Assembly (NCBI GenBank): GCA_964385465.1
Contig: CAYLPJ010000002.1
Span: forward strand, 241,166 to 305,165
DNA: 64,000 nt
Source: CAYLPJ01 sp964385465
GTDB taxonomy: Bacteria > Planctomycetota > Phycisphaerae > SM23-33
Direction: 5' to 3'
The translations under genes and the position numbers were made by a program. This document shows, in pieces, positions 19,901 to 25,960 of this stretch (position 1 is its first letter; every line of letters begins with the position of its first letter). The notes beneath the pieces are model-generated. The model was given only the letters and a program-made list of their open reading frames with translations. It made no database searches and had not been told where the DNA came from.

Positions 19901-20158
19901 GACCTGCTCGGCGGAGACTGCACCCTCGACGGCATCGTCGGTCGAGACGATCTGGGCGTCCTGCGCGAGCATTTCGGCATGCAGGGCGGATGGCGGGAGG
20001 GCGACCTCAACGCCGACGGGGTGGTCGACGTACGGGATTACGTGGCCTACAAGAAGCACTTCGGCGCCCATTTGCCCGGGCGGGTGCCCGAGCCGACCGC
20101 CCTGATCGCCCTGGCCCTGACAGGTGCGAGCATGCTCGTCCGACGGTGGCGCAACTGA
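13928..20158 (+). CDS. Giant PEP-CTERM surface protein: HAF repeats, beta-repeat passenger, dockerin-like repeats
   Basis: The 2076-aa protein has a signal peptide ending near AVSAAEF. Residues about 22-360 hold six or more HAF-type extracellular repeats (for example GISDDGSVVVGYG, CSADGSVIVGES, AFRWTAETGMVGLG). From about 370 to 1950 there is a long array of autotransporter-passenger-like beta repeats of the type LTVTDGGTVTSGAGTVGL and DGNDSRWQTG. The C-terminus carries a dockerin-like pair (DCTLDGIVGRDDLGVLREHF and DLNADGVVDVRDYVAYKKHF, with calcium-loop Asp/Asn residues). It ends in a PEP-CTERM signal (VPEPTALIALALTGAS then VRRWRN). PEP-CTERM proteins are processed by an exosortase and linked to exopolysaccharide; none is in this window. 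The start ATG 13928 follows GAAAGGAGA. It is likely a surface or matrix protein, with no enzyme domain seen. Confidence 0.88.
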   Translation: MKPHALYAASALLALSGAVSAAEFTPIGDLPPGAVDSSAEGISDDGSVVVGYGHGFYGREAIRWTEAGLAGLGTLGGDRTRDVARACSADGSVIVGESRALENNQVLGQAFRWTAETGMVGLGYLDSTYRGSHGLDCSPDGSVVVGDSYYASWKNEAFRWTEATGMVGMGHPPGGATSARAVSPDGALVVGIWNTGSVNEPGRWTQATGWEGLGDLPGGSRYGYAQACSDDGSVIVGFSSNAEGTVPFRWTEATGMVGLEDLPGGDVYSWIGGCTADASILVGCGSVGTGDAGRRAAVWDTEHGARELSDVLDDLGLAAQLNGWTLRAARAVTPDGRWICGYGTNPSGHTEGFRVLMDPDEARWVSPTSGAWDDLTNWDPWKPGATTDTFIEPDHGLTVTGPTLATTVASLSIGSQVDGTAELQVQSAGPVTVSGNLDVGAPGDALIHVGGGASLTSGATRIAADANTAGSVIIDGADATWTVTGTEDVFVGGDGWLSPAAGGTGSVTFRNGAAGSFGGHVVLAAAANSVADVDITAGSSCAVVGHVRVGYAGSADLALVGGGQLDCDAAWMAYDPCATGTAVVDGEGSAWRSDGSATIAFNGQADLAVSGGALASFAATTVSGGFGGRATVIATDANTRFETGALTIAAHGQAELHALDGATVQTGAVLAAPAADANTEIVIRGAATSWNTGGGSLALAPAGRAQLDLLDGAGLVCGDANLAAGPAGEAVARVDGQASAWTVNGSLWVGGSAGGGGGTATLTVDANARVLADGDVGVWDAGAVHLTAGLLSAETVRLSATGSPQFTTGPDSTLRVNGLVGFGDAASFAGALQIGHASSGNGSHAVGAGQGLAVAGRLDVGYDANGLLTVTDGGTVTSGAGTVGLLADANGTAVVSGSGSAWTVSDPCGVLDGGLLVGKTGTARLVVEDGGRVACVTGAVGAMPGGTGAVLLDGNGAALSVDAALYVGGSAAGPGGGASLSVGAGAAVAVGGPLEAWSGGSIGIEGGDVTAGAFQNAGGAFTFPAGTLTVDGGAFDPGVTDFELDGNAGPVLTLTNGASATLPGTLTVADADAGTLRVLAGSSIESASVRVAEAAGSVGLAVVDGNDSRWQTGSMQVGRGGTGGLEVTNGGGVIWAHAAIGSGADANGTVRVDGGTFTAEGSGSMTVGCHGTGTLEVCAGGLVSSGSPTVGSEPNSVGRAFVSGDGTAWVAAGAAIRVGEEGMGRLEVTDGARLETGSACVAVGEGSVGGVLIDDGNWSCSDMLYVGGSGVGSLEVRGGGVLTSGSTQIGKNVEGVGTVRLDGQGTRWQAPRGLTVGSRGRGDVQVRDGALLEAFGATLGSAARASGHMRLDDANWHNSGDFAIGREGEGTFEAVNGSEVYTEYAARIGSNSGGNGEARIDASRWEVTDFLSVGAAGRGRLTVTDGGIVVSQTAYIGEWSGSDGLAVVTRPGSRCTVNGDLILGYSAGAAGRLEITGGATVEDSDGMVARAAGSTAEVLVSGPGSLWDNVRGHVGGTDRGWGGAGGDGHVTVTDHAEMRASHYLRIWRTGRLELDGGTLTVGELLGDGNPGALAFTSGTLTVTGDLALDLDGPLHPVVVLDESRRLSVGGTATVDTHGRITVDGGHFSAGAVAGDGPLEFRTGSVALTASGLDVAPGGLLGEDVRLHANRQLSVSGTVDIGEAGLLTVDGTTLRAGAVENAGELLLTGTRPRVVAAALSNTGLILGDGRLVGETTNAADGRLLAEAGNRLVLDGSAANHGTVELTGGTVEVTGPLTNAAGGDILGRGTLSAGGLVNEGDIALSVGVTDVHGDANNAPGGGVMVSGRADVTFWDDVHNAGDLFRVSADASATFFGAFSGDGISGDGHVYFEEDVSPGFSAGVAAFGGNVTFGPAGRLRFELGPPDNSDPGNPGYDALSVAGDVDLDGTLELTWLADAGDPQTCFGGSYDVVVCGGAMSGELAEIAGELVDYVDSIERIPLGDGRTALRVTLHDLLGGDCTLDGIVGRDDLGVLREHFGMQGGWREGDLNADGVVDVRDYVAYKKHFGAHLPGRVPEPTALIALALTGASMLVRRWRN

Positions 20159-20207
20159 CCGCCGGCCGAAACCCCCGCCAAACCCCGCCCGCCGGCAGTC
20201 ACGGCGT

Positions 20208-21753
20208 CTATGTTCCGATCGCCGCCACACCGGGCGGGAGGCCCCGCCGGGCCTGTCCTGGCAATCGCGCCGCTGTGGCCATCCGCTCCAGCCGGCCGAG
20301 GCCGTTGGCGAGCTGGACGGCCAGGCCGGCGTAGCGCCCCACGCCCACGAGGGCGGCCGCGACGAACAGCAGGTACTCGGGCGCCCGCAGCACCGGCCAG
20401 CTGAGCGTTTCCCATCGCAGTAGGGCCAGGCAGGCGGCGGCCACGGCCACCGTCCCGGCCAGCAGCTTCAGCGACTCGCCCAGCCCGTCCTCTTCGGCAG
20501 TGACGTAGAAACGCTCGATGAGCATGGTGACGATCACGAGCGGGAGGATGACGGCGCGTCCGCTGGGTGTCAGGCCGGCGAGGTCGAGGACGGAGACGGC
20601 CGCCGCGACGCAGAGGACCACGGCGGTCAGCAGCACGCCGAGGCGGGCGACCAGCAGCAGGCGGAGGCGCTCAAGCAGCCCGCGAAGCGCGAGCCCGACG
20701 GCCAGGGCGATACCCAGCACGGCCAGGCCGGTCCACACGTCGGCGTAGAGGAAGCTCAGACCCAGCAGGGCCGGCGTGAAGGTACCGAAGGTCTGCACGC
20801 CGACGATGTTCCGAAAGACGGCGGTGATCAGCGCCCCGGCCGGCAGAAGCAGCAGGACGGCCAGCGTGTGCTGGACGCCCACGGGCAGCCGCGTCAGGTC
20901 GGCGGCGAGGCCGAGCGCGGTCCGGGGCGCCGGCGCGGCCAGGCCGTCGGGCCCGATGGGGTAGGCCCGCAGTTCCCCGTCGAGGGCGACCCCCCCGTCG
21001 CGGGAGGCGATCTCCGTCCCGCCGCGGCGGACGGCAAGCCAGGCGGCCGGCAACCGCCCGGCGTAGCCGTGCTCGGGATCGAAGGGCACCCAGCGCCCGC
21101 CGTCGTGTGCCTCGACCCACACGCTCGGGCGACGGGCATGGTCGGCCTGGAGGATGAATCCCGCCACGCACCTTGCGGGGATGCCGGAGACGCGGCAGAG
21201 GGCGACCATCGCCCGCGCCCGCCCTGCCGGCGTGGCCCGGCCGGTCTCCAGCGCGCCGGCGGCGTCGGGGTGCCCATCGAGTTCGTCGCCGGCCAGGGCC
21301 GTGCAGCAGTGCAGGTAGAACGCCCGAAGGAGCCTGTCGCTTCCGGCGTCCGAGGAGGCCAAGGCCGCCTGCGCCCGGCGCACGATGGGGCTGTCGGTCT
21401 GGATTCGCGGCTCGCGGCGCAGCCACCCCCGCCGCGCGTCGGGAACCAGTGCCTTCGGGGGGCCCTCGGCGTCCTCGGGCGGCGAGGGCAGCAGGTGCAC
21501 GTCGAAGCGTGCGGCGAAGCTCGCCTCGGGCGCCCCGGGCGGCGGGCGGAGGACCACGCTTCGCCCCCCCGACCGCGTGCCCCGCCACGCGTCCATCGCG
21601 ATCCCGTCGCGGGAGAAGCTCTCGCGAAGGACCCGGCAGGCGCGGGTGTTGTCCGGCAGGGCCAGGCGCACGCTCCCGGCGGCGCTCGAGGCGCGAAGCA
21701 CAAGCTCGTATTCGATCCGCCAGAAGGCCCCCTCGCCCTCGGCCGCGGGAACG
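20208..21753 (-). pseudogene. 5'-truncated duplicate of the transglutaminase/7TM gene fused to an ATP-grasp gene tail
   Basis: Reading leftward from about 21750 the frame encodes the same protein as the gene at 22722-24299, from its residue 31 (PAAEGEGAFW) to the seventh TM helix. It lacks the start codon, the N-terminal anchor and any ribosome binding site; upstream, the same frame runs antiparallel-phase through the ATP-grasp gene with no homology. Sequence up to 20425 is identical to the intact copy, and 20325-20424 is diverged. After VGVGRYAG (base 20325) the frame switches to GLAVQLANGLGRLERMATAA, which matches the C-terminal segment of the ATP-grasp protein (GLAVQLANGAGLLHAIAPAA). It ends at TAG 20208 in a similar ACATAG context. 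It looks like the residue of a second transglutaminase/ATP-grasp pair that lost its middle. An assembly chimera is possible. Confidence 0.75.
20425..21750. repeat. 1326-bp perfect direct repeat, copy A
   Basis: Compared line by line with 22885-24210 (offset 2460 bp) I find no mismatch over 1326 bp. On the left, similarity continues with substitutions to about 20325. On the right it stops abruptly after GGCCGCGGGA. Confidence 0.93.
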
Positions 21754-21754
21754 C

Positions 21755-22720
21755 CTATGTTGCCGTCGGCCGCGGACGGCTGAGCCCCGCGCCGCGGTAT
21801 CTGCCACGTGCCCCCTCGTGCGGGGCGGCCGGGGCGATCGCGTGCAGCAGGCCCGCACCGTTGGCGAGCTGGACGGCCAAGCCGGGACGGGCGTTCGCCT
21901 CCAGGACGATGGGCCCGCGAGCGGCGTCGAGGACGATGTCCACGCCGAGGTAGCCCAGGCCGATCGCCCGGCTGAGCGAGGCCGCCGTGATCAGCGTGTC
22001 CGACCAGTGAGGCAGCGTCACGCCGGCCAGGGCCGCGCCCGTGTCCGGGTGGGTCGCGACCCGCCGGCCGCGGTGCATCGCCCGGGTGGTCCGCCCGGTG
22101 GCGAGATCCACGCCGACGCCAACGGCGCCCTGGTGGAGGTTCGCCCGCCCGCCGGAGGACCGCGTGGGCAGCCGCAGCATGGCCAGAACGGGCCGGGCGC
22201 GATGGGCGATCACGCGGATGTCCGGCGTGCCCCCGGCCGCGAGCCCCGCCATGGCCGGGTGGCAGGCGATGCGCTGCTCGACGATGGCCTTGTCCGGCCT
22301 GCCGCCGAGGGAGTGCAGGCCCGAGAGCACGGTGGAGACGTGGTAGCGTATGTCGGCGAGGAAGCAGGTGCGTCCGTCGGGTCGGCGGAAGGCGTCGCCG
22401 CGGCGCCCGGCGACGACGAGCACGCCGCGCCCCGCGGCCCCGCAGGCGGGCTTGATGACGAACTCGTCCCGGCCGGCGAGGATATCGCCCAGCCGCCGGA
22501 CGTCGCCGAACCGTTCGAGCAGGGCGTAGGTTTCCGGCACGGGGATCCGATGGGCCTCGCAGAGGCGCTTGGTGCGGGCCTTGTCGTCGACGAGGGCCAC
22601 AAGCCGGCGAGGGTTCAGCGGCGCGATCAATTCGAGGTTCCGGCGGTTGATTCCCAGCACGCCGCGCCGGCGCAGTTCCGCGGGCCATGCCCAGAAGCGG
22701 AGGCGGGCGAGGCCGGGCAT
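21755..22720 (-). CDS. RimK-like ATP-grasp ligase (sugar-transfer-associated / alpha-L-glutamate ligase-like)
   Basis: This 321-aa ATP-grasp enzyme should form an amide or peptide bond through an acyl-phosphate. The N-terminal part is GVLGINRRNLELIAPLNPRR. The ATP-binding strands follow: RDEFVIKPACGAAGRGVLVV near residue 85, and PDIRVIAHRARPVLAMLRLP. The metal-binding end is GPIVLEANARPGLAVQLANG (Glu and Asn of the ExN motif near residue 275). Start ATG 22720 lies one base after the TGA of the upstream transglutaminase/7TM gene, so the two are translationally coupled. In other bacteria this ligase family is encoded beside exactly such inactive transglutaminase-7TM proteins. Those systems are predicted to attach amino acids to peptides or envelope molecules; the substrate is unknown. 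Length is normal for the family. Confidence 0.88.
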   Translation of the reverse strand: MPGLARLRFWAWPAELRRRGVLGINRRNLELIAPLNPRRLVALVDDKARTKRLCEAHRIPVPETYALLERFGDVRRLGDILAGRDEFVIKPACGAAGRGVLVVAGRRGDAFRRPDGRTCFLADIRYHVSTVLSGLHSLGGRPDKAIVEQRIACHPAMAGLAAGGTPDIRVIAHRARPVLAMLRLPTRSSGGRANLHQGAVGVGVDLATGRTTRAMHRGRRVATHPDTGAALAGVTLPHWSDTLITAASLSRAIGLGYLGVDIVLDAARGPIVLEANARPGLAVQLANGAGLLHAIAPAAPHEGARGRYRGAGLSRPRPTAT

Positions 22721-22721
22721 C

Positions 22722-24299
22722 TCAGTGCCCCGCCTCGGCCCCGTTGCGGAAGTCGGCGAATCGGGCCAGCTCGGTCAGTCGGTAGCCGGCGTAGCGCCCC
22801 ACGCCCACGAGGGCGGCGGCGACGAACAGCAGGCACTCCGGTGCGCGGAGCAACAGGGCGCCCGGGGCCTCCCACCGCAGCAGCGCCAGGCAGGCGGCGG
22901 CCACGGCCACCGTCCCGGCCAGCAGCTTCAGCGACTCGCCCAGCCCGTCCTCTTCGGCAGTGACGTAGAAACGCTCGATGAGCATGGTGACGATCACGAG
23001 CGGGAGGATGACGGCGCGTCCGCTGGGTGTCAGGCCGGCGAGGTCGAGGACGGAGACGGCCGCCGCGACGCAGAGGACCACGGCGGTCAGCAGCACGCCG
23101 AGGCGGGCGACCAGCAGCAGGCGGAGGCGCTCAAGCAGCCCGCGAAGCGCGAGCCCGACGGCCAGGGCGATACCCAGCACGGCCAGGCCGGTCCACACGT
23201 CGGCGTAGAGGAAGCTCAGACCCAGCAGGGCCGGCGTGAAGGTACCGAAGGTCTGCACGCCGACGATGTTCCGAAAGACGGCGGTGATCAGCGCCCCGGC
23301 CGGCAGAAGCAGCAGGACGGCCAGCGTGTGCTGGACGCCCACGGGCAGCCGCGTCAGGTCGGCGGCGAGGCCGAGCGCGGTCCGGGGCGCCGGCGCGGCC
23401 AGGCCGTCGGGCCCGATGGGGTAGGCCCGCAGTTCCCCGTCGAGGGCGACCCCCCCGTCGCGGGAGGCGATCTCCGTCCCGCCGCGGCGGACGGCAAGCC
23501 AGGCGGCCGGCAACCGCCCGGCGTAGCCGTGCTCGGGATCGAAGGGCACCCAGCGCCCGCCGTCGTGTGCCTCGACCCACACGCTCGGGCGACGGGCATG
23601 GTCGGCCTGGAGGATGAATCCCGCCACGCACCTTGCGGGGATGCCGGAGACGCGGCAGAGGGCGACCATCGCCCGCGCCCGCCCTGCCGGCGTGGCCCGG
23701 CCGGTCTCCAGCGCGCCGGCGGCGTCGGGGTGCCCATCGAGTTCGTCGCCGGCCAGGGCCGTGCAGCAGTGCAGGTAGAACGCCCGAAGGAGCCTGTCGC
23801 TTCCGGCGTCCGAGGAGGCCAAGGCCGCCTGCGCCCGGCGCACGATGGGGCTGTCGGTCTGGATTCGCGGCTCGCGGCGCAGCCACCCCCGCCGCGCGTC
23901 GGGAACCAGTGCCTTCGGGGGGCCCTCGGCGTCCTCGGGCGGCGAGGGCAGCAGGTGCACGTCGAAGCGTGCGGCGAAGCTCGCCTCGGGCGCCCCGGGC
24001 GGCGGGCGGAGGACCACGCTTCGCCCCCCCGACCGCGTGCCCCGCCACGCGTCCATCGCGATCCCGTCGCGGGAGAAGCTCTCGCGAAGGACCCGGCAGG
24101 CGCGGGTGTTGTCCGGCAGGGCCAGGCGCACGCTCCCGGCGGCGCTCGAGGCGCGAAGCACAAGCTCGTATTCGATCCGCCAGAAGGCCCCCTCGCCCTC
24201 GGCCGCGGGAGGCAGCATGGCCTGGCGGGCGGCCAGCGCCGCCGCACCCGCGGCCAGCAGCGCCCCCACGGCCAGGAGCGTGCGGCGTCGCTCGCTCAC
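22722..24299 (-). CDS. Inactive transglutaminase fused to seven transmembrane helices
   Basis: The 525-aa membrane protein starts at GTG 24299, overlapping the M28 gene stop by 4 bp (GTGA), with AAGGA upstream. It has an N-terminal anchor (LLAVGALLAAGAAALAA), then a soluble beta-rich region (about 35-145), then a transglutaminase-like core (about 150-260). The core ends with GIPARCVAGF and VWVEAHDGGRWVPFDP. The catalytic Cys position is Ala (PAGRARAMVAL, residue 208) and the His position is Ser 239; only the Asp (254) remains. Seven hydrophobic helices follow from 322 to 505, with the conserved TFGTFTPALLGLSF between helices 1 and 2. This matches the known inactive-transglutaminase/7TM family that partners ATP-grasp ligases. 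It probably binds the peptide substrate and moves or presents the product at the membrane, which is inference. Confidence 0.9.
   Translation of the reverse strand: MSERRRTLLAVGALLAAGAAALAARQAMLPPAAEGEGAFWRIEYELVLRASSAAGSVRLALPDNTRACRVLRESFSRDGIAMDAWRGTRSGGRSVVLRPPPGAPEASFAARFDVHLLPSPPEDAEGPPKALVPDARRGWLRREPRIQTDSPIVRRAQAALASSDAGSDRLLRAFYLHCCTALAGDELDGHPDAAGALETGRATPAGRARAMVALCRVSGIPARCVAGFILQADHARRPSVWVEAHDGGRWVPFDPEHGYAGRLPAAWLAVRRGGTEIASRDGGVALDGELRAYPIGPDGLAAPAPRTALGLAADLTRLPVGVQHTLAVLLLLPAGALITAVFRNIVGVQTFGTFTPALLGLSFLYADVWTGLAVLGIALAVGLALRGLLERLRLLLVARLGVLLTAVVLCVAAAVSVLDLAGLTPSGRAVILPLVIVTMLIERFYVTAEEDGLGESLKLLAGTVAVAAACLALLRWEAPGALLLRAPECLLFVAAALVGVGRYAGYRLTELARFADFRNGAEAGH
22885..24210. 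repeat. 1326-bp perfect direct repeat, copy B (in the intact gene)
   Basis: This is the partner of the repeat at 20425-21750. It lies wholly inside the intact transglutaminase/7TM gene and covers its residues 31 to about 470. Confidence 0.93.
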
Positions 24300-25960
24300 G
24301 GGTTGGTCCTTCCCGTGGCGGGCACGAAGGGCCCCTCGTCGGCGGCCGGGCGGAACGACAGCGGCCGGTCGCGCTCGGCGGCAGCCCAGGCGGTGAGCAT
24401 GGCCAGCCGCGCGACCTTCTCGACCTTGTCGGGCAGGAGCTTCTCCCAGGTGTCTTCGGGCGTGTTGTAGTCGGCGTGCAGCCCACCGAAGAGGTACATC
24501 ACGGGCACGGAGGCGAAGTAGAACGGCGAATGATCGCTGCGCCCGAGGCGGAAGCTGTTGGGGTGCGTCAACTGGATACCCACGTGGCGGTTGAGCCGCC
24601 GGTGCAGGGCGTGGAGGGCGTCGCTGGACCGCGTGCCCACCGCGTAGATGCCGTTGGGGTCGTTGCGCCCGATCATGTCGAAGTTGATCATCAGGCTCGT
24701 GCGGTCGATCGGCATGACGGGGCGCTGCACGTAGTGCTTCGAGCCTCGCCGCCCGATCTCCTCGGCGTCGAAGGCCGCGAAGACCAGCGTCCGCCGCGGC
24801 GGGCGAGGCAGGGCGGCCAGCGCGCGGGCGATGGCCAGCAGGGCCCCGACGCCGGCGGCGTTGTCGTTGGCGCCGAAGAAGACGTCCTCGAGCATCCCCT
24901 CGCCGAGGTGGTCGTAGTGGGCGCCGAGGATCACGGCCTCGGTCCGCAGCCGCTCGTCGCGCCCGGGCAGGACGCCGAGAACATTCCGCCCGAGCCCGGC
25001 CTGGCCTGCGATGCGGGCCTGCAGCCGCAGCCGCCGCCCGCGGAGCGCCATCGAGGCCGGTTCGCGGTCACGGGCGATGTCCGTCGCAAGCAGCCGCAAT
25101 TCCGTGGCCGACATGTCCGTCATCCGCGTCAGCGCCTCCCGGGTGAACTGGAGGACCGGCACGGTCGCGGCGGGTACGGCCTGGCGGTCGGGGCGAGCCA
25201 GTCGCTCGGCCGCCCGGACCTCCTTCCGCCACCCGGCGGGGTTGTCGACCACGATCAGGCACGCGGCCCCGTGGCGGGCGGCGTTGTCGGCCTTGGCGGC
25301 GAGGGTGCCCCACCTCGCGGCCGCGGCCCGCGGGCCAAGCCACCGGGCGGTCTCCGGGGACCACGGCGTCCCGGAGAACGCCACGGCCACCTTGCCGCGG
25401 GCGTCGAGGTCGGCGTATTCGTCGAACCGCAGGTCCGGCGCGGTGATACCGTGGCCGACCAGCACGCAGGGGGCGCTGACGTCGGCGGCGTCGCCGGGCA
25501 GGTGGATGATCTCGTAGTCCCGCCCGCGCTGGAACTCCCCGGCGGAGACGCCGGCGATGGCAACGCTCAACTGGGAGGTCACCGTCGCGCCGGGGCGGAT
25601 CTTGAAGACCTGGTAGTACCCCCCCGCCCCGCCGGCGGGTCTCAGGCCTGCGCGGGCGAAGGCATCGGCGACATACCGGGCAGCCGCCCGGGCGCCGGGC
25701 GTGCTCGCCCGCCGCCCGCGGAACCGCTGGTCCGACAGCACCCGGGCGTGCTCGATGATGCCCCGCCCGGTGATCCGCTCCATCGCCGCAAGGACCCCGG
25801 GCGTCGGGTGCGGTTCGCCCGGCTGGGACGTCGCGGGCGGGGCCGCCGATGCCCCCGCTCGCCCCGCCGTCGCGGCGATCGCCGGGACGACCGCCATCGT
25901 AGCGGCCAGGAGCCCGCGGCCCCGGCCGCCGTCAGCGAAGCGGCAGTTCGATCCGCTCAC
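24296..25960 (-). CDS. M28 family zinc peptidase with PA domain, exported
   Basis: The 554-aa protein is an aminopeptidase-like M28 enzyme. I chose GTG 25960 because AAGGAG lies 7 bases upstream and a signal segment follows (RGRGLLAATMAVVPAIAATA). The start overlaps the C25-like gene by 29 bp. A protease-associated (PA) insert occupies about 140-300 (ISAPDLRFDEYADLD-like region, CLIVVDNP). The zinc ligands are visible in the M28 order: His in ILGAHYDHLGEG (348), Asp in FFGANDNAAG (366), Glu in FDAEEIGRRGS (400/401), Asp in MINFDMIGRN (428). The usual last ligand, the His of DYHTPxDT, is Asn here (DYNTPEDT, 499). GRSDHSPFY is also conserved. It likely trims peptides outside the cytoplasm. Its stop overlaps the next gene by 4 bp. 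Confidence 0.88.
   Translation of the reverse strand: MSGSNCRFADGGRGRGLLAATMAVVPAIAATAGRAGASAAPPATSQPGEPHPTPGVLAAMERITGRGIIEHARVLSDQRFRGRRASTPGARAAARYVADAFARAGLRPAGGAGGYYQVFKIRPGATVTSQLSVAIAGVSAGEFQRGRDYEIIHLPGDAADVSAPCVLVGHGITAPDLRFDEYADLDARGKVAVAFSGTPWSPETARWLGPRAAAARWGTLAAKADNAARHGAACLIVVDNPAGWRKEVRAAERLARPDRQAVPAATVPVLQFTREALTRMTDMSATELRLLATDIARDREPASMALRGRRLRLQARIAGQAGLGRNVLGVLPGRDERLRTEAVILGAHYDHLGEGMLEDVFFGANDNAAGVGALLAIARALAALPRPPRRTLVFAAFDAEEIGRRGSKHYVQRPVMPIDRTSLMINFDMIGRNDPNGIYAVGTRSSDALHALHRRLNRHVGIQLTHPNSFRLGRSDHSPFYFASVPVMYLFGGLHADYNTPEDTWEKLLPDKVEKVARLAMLTAWAAAERDRPLSFRPAADEGPFVPATGRTNP

Noticed and set aside
21755..22688. Upstream extension of the truncated transglutaminase/7TM frame through the ATP-grasp gene
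   Set aside because: The 300 residues are Arg/Pro/Gly-rich frame-shifted ATP-grasp sequence without homology, so it does not supply a real N-terminus.
20500..24200. Two copies taken as a compound transposon
   Set aside because: The repeats lie within coding sequence of a 7TM protein, carry no transposase, and have no inverted ends or target-site duplication.
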